A stretch of 64,000 nt of DNA, taken from Pseudomonadota bacterium (lineage in GTDB: Bacteria; Pseudomonadota; Alphaproteobacteria; Micavibrionales; UBA2020). The DNA is taken from assembly GCA_021845905.1 (NCBI GenBank), contig JAJZVA010000002.1:202577-266576 (forward strand), written 5' to 3'. Shown here one piece after another: positions 48,501-57,714 of this stretch (position 1 is the stretch's first letter; each line of letters starts with the position of its first letter). A program made the translations under genes and the position numbers. The notes below the pieces were generated by a model. The model was not told the origin of the DNA, did not search any database, and saw only the letters and a program-made list of their open reading frames with translations.

Positions 48501-51500
48501 TGCCGGGGAAACGCCTGCATCACTTCAATCGCGGGCTGGCCATCGGCTTCGAAATCGTCGGCCTGTGCGGCATTCTGTTTCTGCTCTTCTGGGGATACCT
48601 GATCTTCCGCCTGTCGCACGGGCCGATGGAAGTGGGCTTCCTGACCAAGCGCATCGAGCGCGCCGTCAACGCCGAACAGCATGATTTCCGCTTTTCGGCG
48701 GGCACGACGGTGCTGACGTGGGGCGGGCGCGGTCATCCCTTCATGTTCGAGATGCGGCACGTGCAGGTCACGCGCGCCGACGGCACGCCGGTGCTTTCGG
48801 TGGAGCGGATCGGCGTGCGCCTGTCGAAAAGGCATTTGCTGTTCGGCGCGCTGGTGCCGCGCGTCATCCGCGTTTACGGACCCGCGCTGCGAATCGTCCG
48901 CGATGCCGCCGGCCATTTCGCGCTCAACGTCGGCGATGCGGACGCGGACGACAGGCCGCCCGCCGCCGCGTCGGGGCAAAAAACGCCGCCGCCCGCCCTC
49001 GCGGATACGCCGGAGGCGGTCGATGTGCTTAGATCCTTCCTCGCGCAGATCAGGAACGACTCGCGCTCCACCTTTCTGGGCGGGCTCGACGAGGTGCGCG
49101 TGACCGACGCCGCGCTGCTTTATCAGGACAAGGCTCTCGGCGTCAGCTGGAAATCCGGCGACACCGACATCGACTTCCGCCGCGCGGGGCGCGGACTGGA
49201 AGTCGGCGTGCTTGCCGCCATCGGGCGCGTGCCCGCGACGGCGGCGCTGGTGCGCGGCGATTTCCTCTATGACTGGACGACGCGCCGCGCGGAGGGCACC
49301 GTCGCTTTTTCCGGGCTCGATCCCGCTCTGCTCGCGCAGAAAAGCCCGGAATTGAAAATGTTCTCCGGCGCGGCCGTGCCGCTGAGCGGGCGCGTCTTCG
49401 TCGCGCTCGACCGCAACTTCATCCCGCAGGGCGGGCGTTTCGCCTTCAGCTCGGGCGCGGGGAAATTTTCTCTGGCGGGGTTTTTTCCGGCGCCCGTGCC
49501 GGTCGAATCCGCGCGTCTCTATGGAACTTTCGACACCGCGGCGGGCGATCTGACGGTGCGGAGCTTCAGTGCGAATCTTGGCGGCCCGCGCGTGACGGGC
49601 AGCGGCACGGTGACGCCTTTCAAGGATGATTCCGGCGGCGCGAACGGGTATGACATCGTTGCCGACGCCGTGCTGAGGGACATGCCGCTCGACAGCCTCA
49701 AGACCTATTGGCCGCCGCCGCTGGCGGCGGACGCGCGGGGCTGGGTCACCGGCCACCTTTCCGGCGGCATGGCGACGCAAGCGACGTTGCATCTCGCGCT
49801 GCGCGCGCCGGTGCGCGTTTGCCTGAGACGCGGCGCGCCGCCGTGGGAAGGTTTGAACATGCCGGTGGTGAAGCGCGTCGGCGGGCGCATCGCGTTCCAC
49901 GGCATCACGGTGGATTATTTTCCGCCCCTGATGCCGGTGAAGAAAGTCAGGGGCGCCGCGACCTACGACAGCAATTCTTTCGATCTCGACATTTCCGGCG
50001 GCGCGCTCGGCGACATGCGCGTGACGCATTCCAAAATCGCCATTACCGGCCTTGATGCGGCGACGGACACGCGGCACTCGAAGATCGACATTTCCGTCGC
50101 GCTGAAAGGCCCGCTCGGGACGGCGCTGAAGGTGCTGGAAAGCAAGCCGCTCGGCTATCCGCAGAAACTCGGGCTGGACACGAAAAACGCCGCGGGCGAC
50201 GCGGCGGTGGACGTCGATTTCAAGTTTCCGCTCTATAACGCGCTCAAGCTCGACGATGTCGCGGTGACGGCGAAGGCCGCGCTCGACAACATTTTACTGA
50301 AAGACGTGGCCGCGGGCATGCCGCTGAGCGGCGGGCCGGTGGCGCTGACGCTGGGGCAGGGCGCGCTCGATATCAGCGGCAAGGGCGTTCTCGGCACGAT
50401 GCCCGTGACGTTCGACTGGAAGAAGAACTTCCTTCCGGGCGCGCCGTTCGACCGTGAGATCAGGGCGTCGTTGCCGCTGGACGATCCGTCGATGGCGCGG
50501 CTCGGCGTTCCGGCGTTTTTGCAGGTGACGGGCGACATCCCCGCGACGCTGACCTATACCGAGAAAAAGACCGGCACGGCCGCGCTGGTCTTCAACGGCG
50601 ACATCACTGCGGCGGGGTTCACCGTTCCCGCCGCCGGTTACACGAAGCAGCCGGGCGTCGGCGGCACGCTTGGCATGACGATGGAGTTCAAAAACGGCGT
50701 TCTGCAGGACATCAACAACCTGAACCTTGAAACGGACAAGGCGCAGGTCAACGGCGACCTGACCTTCGCGCCGGACGGAAAGACGCTGTCCAGCGCCGCC
50801 CTGCCGCAGGTGAAGATGGGAAAAACCGATGTCGCGGTCGATCTGGACCGCATCGCGGGCGCTTACGACGTCAGCATCACCGGGCCGTCGTTCGATGCGT
50901 CGCGGATTCTGAGCGACGGCGTGGCGCCGAAAAGCGATGCCGCCGCCGCGGAAGAGACGCCGCCGGTCAATCTCGCCATGAAAGTCGTCACGCTCTATAC
51001 GGGCAACGGCGGCGCAATCGGCAATCTCAGCCTTTCCATGCGCCGCAACGCCTGGGGGCGGATCGACAGCGCGACGGCGACCGGCACCGCGGGCGGAAAG
51101 CCGCTGAAACTGAGCTATCTTCCCGGCCTCAAAGGTCATGCCTTGCATTTCGTGGCGGACAACGCAGGCGCGGCTTTGAGCGCGATCGGCATTTCCGACG
51201 GCGTGCGCGGCGGCAGACTCGTCGTCAGCGGAAGCCCGGACGCCAACGACCCCGGCCGCCGCGACATGCACGGCACCGTTTACATGATGAACTTCTCGCT
51301 CGTCAACGTGCCGGTGCTGGGCAGGCTCCTCAATGCGCTGTCCTTAAGCGGCTTCATGGAGCTGCTCAACGGCAAGGGCATCGCCTTTCACAAGATGCGC
51401 TGCGATTTCTGGTGGAAAGACAAAGGTGAGCCGCAAACGCAGAAGAACATCCGGCTGATCACCATCCGTCACGGCGAGACGTCCGGCGCGTCCCTCGGCC

Positions 51501-51751
51501 TGACGTTCAAGGGCGTGATCGACGACTGGAACAACACCGTCGACATGAGCGGCACGATCATTCCCGTTTCCGACATCAACAAGCTGGTCAGCGTCATCCC
51601 GATCGTCGGCAACATCCTGACCGGCGGCGGCCACGGCATCTTCGCCGCGACTTATACGGTCAAGGGATCGAAGGCGGATCCCGACGTCACGGTCAATCCG
51701 CTCTCGGTGCTGGCGCCGGGCATTTTGCGCAGGCTGTTTTTCGAGAAGTGA
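48500..51751 (+). CDS. AsmA-like / YhdP family protein (DUF3971)
   Basis: A 1083-residue protein with one N-terminal TM segment (FEIVGLCGILFLLFWGYLIF) and a very long beta-rich periplasmic part, the layout of AsmA-like bridge proteins that carry phospholipids between membranes. The DUF3971 portion is visible from about residue 60 (FRFSAGTTVLTWGGRGHPFMFEMRHVQVTRADGTPVLSVERI) and the AsmA C-terminal-like domain ends MNFSLVNVPVLGRLLNALSLSGFMELLNGKGIAFHKMRCDFWW, then VIDDWNNTVDMSGTIIPVSDINKLVSVIPIVGNILTGG, a strong YhdP/TamB-type signature. It is coupled to bamE, which fits an envelope role. Function is inferred from family. Confidence 0.9.
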   Translation: MPGKRLHHFNRGLAIGFEIVGLCGILFLLFWGYLIFRLSHGPMEVGFLTKRIERAVNAEQHDFRFSAGTTVLTWGGRGHPFMFEMRHVQVTRADGTPVLSVERIGVRLSKRHLLFGALVPRVIRVYGPALRIVRDAAGHFALNVGDADADDRPPAAASGQKTPPPALADTPEAVDVLRSFLAQIRNDSRSTFLGGLDEVRVTDAALLYQDKALGVSWKSGDTDIDFRRAGRGLEVGVLAAIGRVPATAALVRGDFLYDWTTRRAEGTVAFSGLDPALLAQKSPELKMFSGAAVPLSGRVFVALDRNFIPQGGRFAFSSGAGKFSLAGFFPAPVPVESARLYGTFDTAAGDLTVRSFSANLGGPRVTGSGTVTPFKDDSGGANGYDIVADAVLRDMPLDSLKTYWPPPLAADARGWVTGHLSGGMATQATLHLALRAPVRVCLRRGAPPWEGLNMPVVKRVGGRIAFHGITVDYFPPLMPVKKVRGAATYDSNSFDLDISGGALGDMRVTHSKIAITGLDAATDTRHSKIDISVALKGPLGTALKVLESKPLGYPQKLGLDTKNAAGDAAVDVDFKFPLYNALKLDDVAVTAKAALDNILLKDVAAGMPLSGGPVALTLGQGALDISGKGVLGTMPVTFDWKKNFLPGAPFDREIRASLPLDDPSMARLGVPAFLQVTGDIPATLTYTEKKTGTAALVFNGDITAAGFTVPAAGYTKQPGVGGTLGMTMEFKNGVLQDINNLNLETDKAQVNGDLTFAPDGKTLSSAALPQVKMGKTDVAVDLDRIAGAYDVSITGPSFDASRILSDGVAPKSDAAAAEETPPVNLAMKVVTLYTGNGGAIGNLSLSMRRNAWGRIDSATATGTAGGKPLKLSYLPGLKGHALHFVADNAGAALSAIGISDGVRGGRLVVSGSPDANDPGRRDMHGTVYMMNFSLVNVPVLGRLLNALSLSGFMELLNGKGIAFHKMRCDFWWKDKGEPQTQKNIRLITIRHGETSGASLGLTFKGVIDDWNNTVDMSGTIIPVSDINKLVSVIPIVGNILTGGGHGIFAATYTVKGSKADPDVTVNPLSVLAPGILRRLFFEK

Positions 51752-51769
51752 CCACCTTTTGCGGGCTGT

Positions 51770-52573
51770 TCATTCGTCCTGGTCGGCGTCGTCGGGGTCA
51801 CTGATGCCTTGCGCGAGCGAAGCCTTCTTGCGTGCGTAATGCCGCACGCTCAGCGGCATGGCGAGCAGGTAGACGACGCAGAGCAGCGTCAGCGTCGGCC
51901 AGGTCTCGTTGATCAGGCCGGCGATGAGCAGGCCGAACACGGCTAGCGCCGGAACGGACATTTTCTGCGGCACGCGGATCTGCTTGCTGGAAAAGGTCGG
52001 GATGTGGCTCACCATCATCGCCGCGACGACGATCAGCCAGAGGCCGACGGCATAAGGGTTGGTGACGGCGGGCAAAAAGCCGTTCCCCGCGGCGGCGCCG
52101 ATCTGGAAGACGACCATCAGCGGCAGCAACGCCAGCGCGGCGCCCGCGGGCGAGGGCACGCCGGTGAAATATTTCGCCAGCGGGTCGCTTGGCGCTTCCT
52201 CAGCCTTGGCGACGTTGAAGCGCGCGAGGCGCAAGGCCACGCCCATCATGAAAACCAGCGCCGTGATCCAGCCGAATCGTCCGGACTGGTGCGTCGTCCA
52301 GAGAAAGGTGATCAGCGCGGGTGCGACGCCGAAGCTGACGAAATCGGACAGGCTGTCGAGCTCGGCGCCGAGCTTGCTCTGCGCCTTGAGGAGGCGTGCG
52401 GCCGCGCCGTCGAACCCGTCCATGAAAGCGGCGACGAACACGGCGATGACGGCTTCCTGCCATTTGCCGTCGATGGCGAACTTGATCGCCGTCATGCCCG
52501 ACGCCATGGCGGTGAGCGTGATCATGTTGGGGATCAGCTTGTGCAGGGAGAGTTTCCGGGGCTTTTTATCCAT
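51770..52573 (-). CDS. pssA: CDP-diacylglycerol--serine O-phosphatidyltransferase
   Basis: Integral membrane enzyme making phosphatidylserine from CDP-diacylglycerol and serine. The 267 residues include the CDP-alcohol phosphatidyltransferase motif (D-x2-D-G-x2-A-R ... G-x3-D-x3-D) seen as MDGFDGAAARLLKAQ followed by KLGAELDSLSD, and about six to eight hydrophobic segments. An in-frame extension to 52651 is possible but lies inside psd; the ATG at 52573 (MDKKPRKLSLHKLIPNMIT) overlaps the psd stop by 8 nt and is preferred. Directly follows psd, so the two consecutive steps to phosphatidylethanolamine are coexpressed. A charged C-terminal tail (DPDDADQDE) is cytoplasmic. Confidence 0.95.
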   Translation of the reverse strand: MDKKPRKLSLHKLIPNMITLTAMASGMTAIKFAIDGKWQEAVIAVFVAAFMDGFDGAAARLLKAQSKLGAELDSLSDFVSFGVAPALITFLWTTHQSGRFGWITALVFMMGVALRLARFNVAKAEEAPSDPLAKYFTGVPSPAGAALALLPLMVVFQIGAAAGNGFLPAVTNPYAVGLWLIVVAAMMVSHIPTFSSKQIRVPQKMSVPALAVFGLLIAGLINETWPTLTLLCVVYLLAMPLSVRHYARKKASLAQGISDPDDADQDE

Positions 52574-53348
52574 GGGCGGCGTCGTTCCCCGCGGGCGCGA
52601 AGGCGTTCTCCGCGCGGTTTTCGCCGGTGCGGGTCTCCTCGGAAGAGGCAAGGTCCGCGATCACGGTTTCGCCGCCGACCATGCGCTGGCCGACGCATAC
52701 CAGTGGATTGACGCCGGGCGGAAGATAAACATCGACGCGGCTGCCGAAGCGGATCAGCCCGTAAATCTCGCCCGCCTTCACGGTCTGTCCGCCCGCGAGC
52801 TTGCAGATGATGCGCCGGGCCACGAGCCCCGCGATCTGCACGAACGCGACGCTGCTGTCATGTCCGGAAAGTTTCATCAGCACGGTCGAGCGCTCGTTGT
52901 CGACCGAGGCCTTGTCGAGGCTGGCATTGAAGAATTTGCCGGGACGGTAGACGACCTTTTTGATCTCGCCGTCGGCGGGGATGCGGTTGACGTGCACGTC
53001 GAAGACGTTGAGAAACACGGAGACGCGCGTCAGCGTTTCGGCGGAAAAGAGCTTGTCGCCGTCTTCTTTCGCGTCTGCGAGTTCAGGCGGCAGGGGCGCT
53101 TGCACGATCATCTGCACGATGCCGTCGGCGGGGCTGACGAGCAGGCCTTTGCGCACCGGCGTGACGCGCACCGGGCAGCGGAAGAAATAAACGCACCAGG
53201 CCAGAAGCACGATGCCGGCGAATCCGGCGTAAGGACCGACTTCATGCAGGCCGAGCGCGAGCACCGCCGCGCCGATGATGAAAGGCCGTCCCGCGGGATG
53301 CAGGGGAACGAAGAGGGTTTTTTTGATGGTGGCGAGCAGGTCGTTCAT
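52566..53348 (-). CDS. psd: Phosphatidylserine decarboxylase proenzyme (short form)
   Basis: Pyruvoyl enzyme that turns phosphatidylserine into phosphatidylethanolamine at the inner membrane. The 260 residues have two N-terminal hydrophobic segments (PFIIGAAVLALGLHEVGPYAGFAGIVLLAWCVYFF), LLVSPADGIV, the VSVFLNVFDVHVNRIPADG block and, near residue 220, LIRFGSRVDVYLPPG, where self-cleavage at Gly-Ser makes the pyruvoyl group. The FGS form and short length match the PSD-A type of many Alphaproteobacteria. The C-terminal 35 residues are poorly conserved. The 268-nt gap upstream to the GGDEF gene is AT-rich and should carry divergent promoters. Confidence 0.96.
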   Translation of the reverse strand: MNDLLATIKKTLFVPLHPAGRPFIIGAAVLALGLHEVGPYAGFAGIVLLAWCVYFFRCPVRVTPVRKGLLVSPADGIVQMIVQAPLPPELADAKEDGDKLFSAETLTRVSVFLNVFDVHVNRIPADGEIKKVVYRPGKFFNASLDKASVDNERSTVLMKLSGHDSSVAFVQIAGLVARRIICKLAGGQTVKAGEIYGLIRFGSRVDVYLPPGVNPLVCVGQRMVGGETVIADLASSEETRTGENRAENAFAPAGNDAAHG

Positions 53349-53616
53349 GTCTTTTTGCGGTTCCTTCTTATATAATAAGAGATGCGTGTAGTTTTGTGCA
53401 GGCTTTGCGCAGATACAAGCAAATATTTTTTTTCGTAATATATAAGGGGATTGGAATTTGATGAAGTCTTTTTTGATGATTTATATTTCCGGAATGCGTA
53501 AAACTGCATACATTCTTGCATGATACTCAGGATTTATTTACGACTTGCGGGTAGACTGAAGACTGGCCTGCGTTCCGGCGCGGCCGTGGAGGTTAATGTG
53601 ATACGGAGTTTCGGTT

Positions 53617-54660
53617 TTGTCTGAGCACCCATCGGAAGCCCGGCCTGCCAAGGCGGCGCCCGTCGCGCCGCGCGTGAGAGATCTTGCGCGGCAGGCGATG
53701 GAAAAGATAGAGATGCTTGGCCTTGAGCCGACTCCGCAGGTTTACGAGCTGTGGTTCCGCTATTTTCAGGGCGATCCCGAGATCAAAAGCGCGATCGACG
53801 CGCATCCCAGCGTATTGGACGAGGCCGCCTGCCATAAATTCTACAAGCGTTTCCTCAGCGAAACCGCGCGCGCCGACGCCATCAGGACGATTTCCGACCA
53901 TATCCAGCAGGCGATCAGCGACCTTGCGGGCACCATCGACTCCGTCAAGTCGATGACCAGCGATTACGGCGGCTCGCTCAACGACGTCTCGGAAAAGATC
54001 AAGAACGCCGAAACGCTGGAAGAACTGGCCGACGCCGTCTCCTCCATCGTCGAGGACACCCGTATGATGCTCGAGAAAAACCAGAACCTCGAATACGAGC
54101 TGACAAGCTCGTCGACGCAGGTCGCCGAGCTCAAGAAGAACCTCGACAACGTCAAAAAAGAGGCCCTGACCGACGGGCTGACCAATCTTTCCAACCGCAA
54201 GGCCTTCGACAAGCAGATCCGCGACTGGATTTCCGATGCCGACGCGGGCGGCGGCGCGCTGTGCCTTTTGATGATCGATATCGACCACTTCAAGAAATTC
54301 AACGACACTTACGGCCATCAGGTCGGCGATCAGGTTTTGCGCCTCGTCGCGCGCACGCTGACCGACGGCATCAAGGGCGGGGACTTCGCCGCGCGGTTCG
54401 GCGGCGAGGAATTCGCCATCATCTTCCCCAACACGCCGCTTTCCGGCGCGGAACGCGTGGCCGACAGCCTGCGCCGCGCGGTGGAAAACAAGGAAGTCGT
54501 CAACAAGAACAACAACAAGACGCTCGGACGGATCACGCTCTCCGGCGGCGTCGCCGAATACGTGAAAGGCGAAAGCGTCACCAGCTTCATCGATCGCGCC
54601 GATGCGGCGCTCTACGAGGCGAAGCACACGGGACGCAATCGCATCAAATCCGCGAAGTGA
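53617..54660 (+). CDS. GGDEF diguanylate cyclase
   Basis: Probable c-di-GMP synthase, 347 residues, soluble. Residues about 20-180 are helical with a charged coiled coil (EYELTSSSTQVAELKKNLDNVKKEAL) leading into the GGDEF domain: TDGLTNLSNRKAFDKQIRDW, LMIDIDHFKKFNDTYGHQVGDQVL, active site ARFGGEEFAIIFP, and SGGVAEYVKGESVTSFIDRADAALYEAKHTGRNRI at the end. The position of the RxxD inhibitory site reads KGGD, so classical product inhibition is probably missing. The start is a TTG at 53617, with GGAG 8 nt before it; no ATG or GTG suits. Nothing nearby hints at its input signal. Confidence 0.92.
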   Translation: MSEHPSEARPAKAAPVAPRVRDLARQAMEKIEMLGLEPTPQVYELWFRYFQGDPEIKSAIDAHPSVLDEAACHKFYKRFLSETARADAIRTISDHIQQAISDLAGTIDSVKSMTSDYGGSLNDVSEKIKNAETLEELADAVSSIVEDTRMMLEKNQNLEYELTSSSTQVAELKKNLDNVKKEALTDGLTNLSNRKAFDKQIRDWISDADAGGGALCLLMIDIDHFKKFNDTYGHQVGDQVLRLVARTLTDGIKGGDFAARFGGEEFAIIFPNTPLSGAERVADSLRRAVENKEVVNKNNNKTLGRITLSGGVAEYVKGESVTSFIDRADAALYEAKHTGRNRIKSAK

Positions 54661-54669
54661 TTTTTTGTT

Positions 54670-55740
54670 TTAGCGCAGGACGGCTTTGGCGGAAAAACTT
54701 CTGCCGTCGATCAGCGTCGCCTCGATCGTGTAGAGGCCGTTGACGAGCCGTATGCCGCGCACTGCCGCGGGCAGGGAGATCGTCGCTTTCGCGCCGACCG
54801 GCGCCGCGATGCTCTCGAAACCGGGGGCGAATTTGTTATAGGCATAGTCGTTGGCGAAGGCCGTTTTCGGCAGCGCGGCAAGCATGCCGCCGGTCCAGGT
54901 TTCGACCAGCGCGCCACCGGCGTTCTTCAGTTCGATCCGCGCGACATGGGCGGGCACGGCGGGCGTTCCGCCGTCGAGATAGGCGTGAAAGGAGACGCCG
55001 CCGTCGGCAAGGATTTTGGCGTCCGTCAGCGTCACATGATGCTTGGCCGGGCTGACGGGGCCGCCGTGAAACGGCGTGAAGACCGAGCCGCGGTAATAAT
55101 TATAGGTCGACACGACAAAGACGATCGTGACGAGAAAAAGCCATCTGGAGAGCCTGCGCACGGCGTTTTCCGGCTGCGGGCCGGAGGCAAGGCAGGTGAA
55201 CCAGCGCGCTGCGGCGAGATGCGGCTTTTTGTTCATCAGCCACGCGTCTACCGAGTAAAACCCCGCGCCGCCCAGCAACAGCGCCGCGCCCATGGCGAAA
55301 TTCGCCGAGGCCATCGTCCATTCGTCGATGCAGGTCGCGCCCTGCCAGCCGAACAAAAGCATCAGAACGAAACTCAGGCCCATCGACGCCAGCGCCGACG
55401 CGCGCGTCATGAAGCCGAGGAGCAAAAACAGGCCGACGACCAGTTCCGCCGCGCTGAACAGGATGACGCCCGCATAGAGCAGGTGCGCGTGCCGGAGAAG
55501 ATAATCGACGACATGATCCATACCGAGGATCGCGCCGGGCATGGCGGTCTGGAACTTGTTGGCCATCCAGTGCGCGGCGTGCGGATCGAGCTTTTGCGGC
55601 GCGTAGATGAACCGCCGGCTGCCGCCGCCCCAGTAAATCCATCCCTGCACGAAGCGCACGCAGAGAAGAACCATGCCGACCAGCCGCCAGTCGGCCGTTT
55701 GCGCTTGCGGGGAAGTCTGTGTGCCGGAGGGAGATGCCAT
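54670..55740 (-). CDS. DoxDA fusion: thiosulfate:quinone oxidoreductase-like
   Basis: In thermoacidophiles DoxD and DoxA form the enzyme that oxidises thiosulfate to tetrathionate and reduces quinone. Here one 356-residue protein has both. Residues about 20-200 are the multi-span DoxD/DoxX part with its signature FVQGWIYWGGGSRRFIYAPQKLDP, then VVGLFLLLGFMTRASALASMG and ATCIDEWTMASANFAMGAALLLGG. After a TM at about 195-215 (WLFLVTIVFVVSTYNYY) a periplasmic DoxA-like beta domain follows (GGPVSPAKHHVTLTDAKILADGG to GLYTIEATLIDGRSFSAKAV). It is last of three minus-strand genes with a binding protein and a Tat-exported DsrE-like protein. Thiosulfate is the likely substrate, by family; it is not proven. 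Confidence 0.85.
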   Translation of the reverse strand: MASPSGTQTSPQAQTADWRLVGMVLLCVRFVQGWIYWGGGSRRFIYAPQKLDPHAAHWMANKFQTAMPGAILGMDHVVDYLLRHAHLLYAGVILFSAAELVVGLFLLLGFMTRASALASMGLSFVLMLLFGWQGATCIDEWTMASANFAMGAALLLGGAGFYSVDAWLMNKKPHLAAARWFTCLASGPQPENAVRRLSRWLFLVTIVFVVSTYNYYRGSVFTPFHGGPVSPAKHHVTLTDAKILADGGVSFHAYLDGGTPAVPAHVARIELKNAGGALVETWTGGMLAALPKTAFANDYAYNKFAPGFESIAAPVGAKATISLPAAVRGIRLVNGLYTIEATLIDGRSFSAKAVLR

Positions 55741-55751
55741 GCTGTCCTCGT

Positions 55752-56708
55752 TTATTTCCTGTAGGGTTTGAAGCCGTATTCAGCGAAGATCGCCAGCGCC
55801 TTGGGCGAGCTCAGGAATTTCACCCACGCTTGCGCCGCTTTGGGGTGCGGCGCGTCCTTGAGAACGCCCGCGGCGTAAACGGCTGTGGTGTTGTCCTTGG
55901 CGGGGATGGCGACGTATGAGATCGGGTTGCCGTTTTTCTCCTGAAAGACCGCTTCCGACTTCCACGTCACGCCGGCGTCGGCCTTGCCTTCCATCAGGAA
56001 CATTGGGCTCTGGCGGTGATGGATGTGCGTCAGCGTCGTTTCGCCGTTCGCGACCTTGGTTTCATAGACGGTTTTTTCAAGCCTCGCGCCGCCCGCTTTT
56101 CTCAGCGAGATCTGGATTTGCCGCGCGATGCCTTCCCATTTCGGGTTGGGCATCACAAGCCTGACGCCCGGCTTGCCGAGGTCGTTTAAAGTCATGACAT
56201 GCGCGGGATTTCCTTTCGGCACCATGATCGCAAGATCGTTGGTGACGTACGGCGCCGGCTTTCCGGCGAGTCTGCCTTGCGCTTGCATGGCCTTCACGCG
56301 CTTCATGCCCGCGGCGTAGACGTCGGCCTTCACGGTCCACGTCATGTTGCCGACGGTGACCGTGCCGCCGTTGGCGATCTGGTCGGCGAGCAGTCCGGGC
56401 GGAACGGTTTCATAGTAGATTTTACCGCGCAGGTCCGGATGCTCTTCCTCGAAAGCCGCGACCAGCGGAGCCATGGCGAAATAATAGTTTCCGCCGACGA
56501 AGATCGAGAGTTCAGAGGTCGCCGGATCGCCGTGGAAGTCGGGCAGATTGTCCACGCCGTCGACGGTGATGTCGAGGCCTTTGCTCAAGACGGGATCGTT
56601 CCGCCCGCCGTTCCATGGCGGGCTGATTTTCTCCGCATGGGCGGACGCGCAGGACAGCAATACCCCGCATGCCGCGATCGCGGCGGCCAGAAGAGCGTTT
56701 TTGCGCAT
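55752..56708 (-). CDS. Periplasmic substrate-binding protein (ModA-like), orphan
   Basis: A 318-residue exported protein. The signal region AIAACGVLLSCASAHA has both a signal peptidase I site (AHA/E) and a lipobox-like LLSC. The body has the type 2 periplasmic binding fold: SELSIFVGGNYYFAMAPLVAAFEEEHPDLRGKIYYETVPPG, NDLAIMVPKGNPAHVMTLNDLGKPGVRLVMPNP, GKADAGVTWKSEAVFQEK and VYAAGVLKDAPHPKAAQAWVKFLSSPKALAIFAEYGFKP, the ModA-like oxyanion-binding pattern. No ABC permease or ATPase is next to it; instead it sits 11 nt from doxDA and 19 nt from the Tat protein. It may deliver or sense a sulfur oxyanion rather than feed an importer. Confidence 0.87.
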   Translation of the reverse strand: MRKNALLAAAIAACGVLLSCASAHAEKISPPWNGGRNDPVLSKGLDITVDGVDNLPDFHGDPATSELSIFVGGNYYFAMAPLVAAFEEEHPDLRGKIYYETVPPGLLADQIANGGTVTVGNMTWTVKADVYAAGMKRVKAMQAQGRLAGKPAPYVTNDLAIMVPKGNPAHVMTLNDLGKPGVRLVMPNPKWEGIARQIQISLRKAGGARLEKTVYETKVANGETTLTHIHHRQSPMFLMEGKADAGVTWKSEAVFQEKNGNPISYVAIPAKDNTTAVYAAGVLKDAPHPKAAQAWVKFLSSPKALAIFAEYGFKPYRK

Positions 56709-56727
56709 GGATTTTCTCCCTTGGGTT

Positions 56728-57522
56728 TTAAGCGTAGTGGAAGCCCTTTTCCTGCAATTCGGGAATGGTGCCGACGATGCCCGGCGTCAGGACCGCGCCG
56801 GGGATCAGGTGATTGGTGAATTCGGCGACCATTTGCGGGAGCGTCAGCTTGTCGGGGTTGACGCCCTTGGCGTGGAGCTTGTAGGACAGCTCGAAAACGC
56901 CGTTGTGGCAGGCCAGGAACACCGCGCCGCGCGCCTGCAGGCTGACGATGGAATTGTCCTTGGGAGAGAAGACGCCGAAGGGATCTTCGAATTTCCCTGC
57001 GTCGTCGACGGCGGCCTTGGGCGCCTTGATGAAGACGTTCTCCTTGTACTTGTCTTTGGTCAGTTTGGAGAGCTTGTATTTGTCCCAGAGGTAATCGTCG
57101 TAAAGCGCGAGGTGCGCCGCGCCGTGCGTCGCCGATACCGTGAGGAAGTCGGGGTTCTTGAACGACCAGACCTGGCAGTTCATCGCGTTGCGCATCAGGT
57201 TGAGCCACGGGCCTTCGAGGTTGGTGTTGTTCCAGACCTGCTTGACCTTGCCGCGATAGTTCATGACCAGCGACAAAGCCTCGCTGTCCCACTGTTCGGG
57301 CGAGGTGAGAATCATCGGCACTTCCTTGAAGTCGCGGCGGCGCGGCGCGCGTTCCAGCGCGGCCTGAAGCTCCTTCAGCGTTTTCGCCCGCGGTTCGACG
57401 AGCGACGGCAGCGCCGCCGATTCGGCCGCTTGCGCGGCGGGTATGCCGACGGTTTCCATCATGATGCCGGCGAGGCTCGTTTTCGCCGCGATGCCAAGTA
57501 TATCCCTGCGTGTGATCGCCAT
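56728..57522 (-). CDS. Tat-exported DsrE-like protein
   Basis: A 264-residue protein with a twin-arginine signal (MAITRRDILGIAAKTSLAGIMM, ending AAQA). The mature part resembles DsrE/DsrF-like sulfur-transfer folds: MILTSPEQWDSEALSLVMNYRGKVKQVWNNTN, SATHGAAHLALYDDYLWDKYKL, SLQARGAVFLACHNGVFELSYKL and LIPGAVLTPGIVGTIPELQEKGFHYA. The Cys in FLACHNG is where DsrE-type proteins hold persulfide; a second Cys is in NAMNCQVW. Tat export implies folding, and possibly cofactor or persulfide loading, in the cytoplasm. First gene of the three-gene sulfur-type operon, with a 192-nt AT-rich gap upstream. Confidence 0.83.
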   Translation of the reverse strand: MAITRRDILGIAAKTSLAGIMMETVGIPAAQAAESAALPSLVEPRAKTLKELQAALERAPRRRDFKEVPMILTSPEQWDSEALSLVMNYRGKVKQVWNNTNLEGPWLNLMRNAMNCQVWSFKNPDFLTVSATHGAAHLALYDDYLWDKYKLSKLTKDKYKENVFIKAPKAAVDDAGKFEDPFGVFSPKDNSIVSLQARGAVFLACHNGVFELSYKLHAKGVNPDKLTLPQMVAEFTNHLIPGAVLTPGIVGTIPELQEKGFHYA

Positions 57523-57714
57523 GGTCGTTCTGTCCTTTCGATGTGTTTGAAAAAATATGGGGAGAGAAAAAATACACTGCGATTATAACCGAGCGAAAAA
57601 AATCCGTCCATAACCTAAATTTCCTGTTTTGCGGTATATAAATGCTTTTGGAAAAAGAACATAGTTTATTAAGTATATATATTTTATATAAACGGCCGCG
57701 CGACGCTTATAGGC

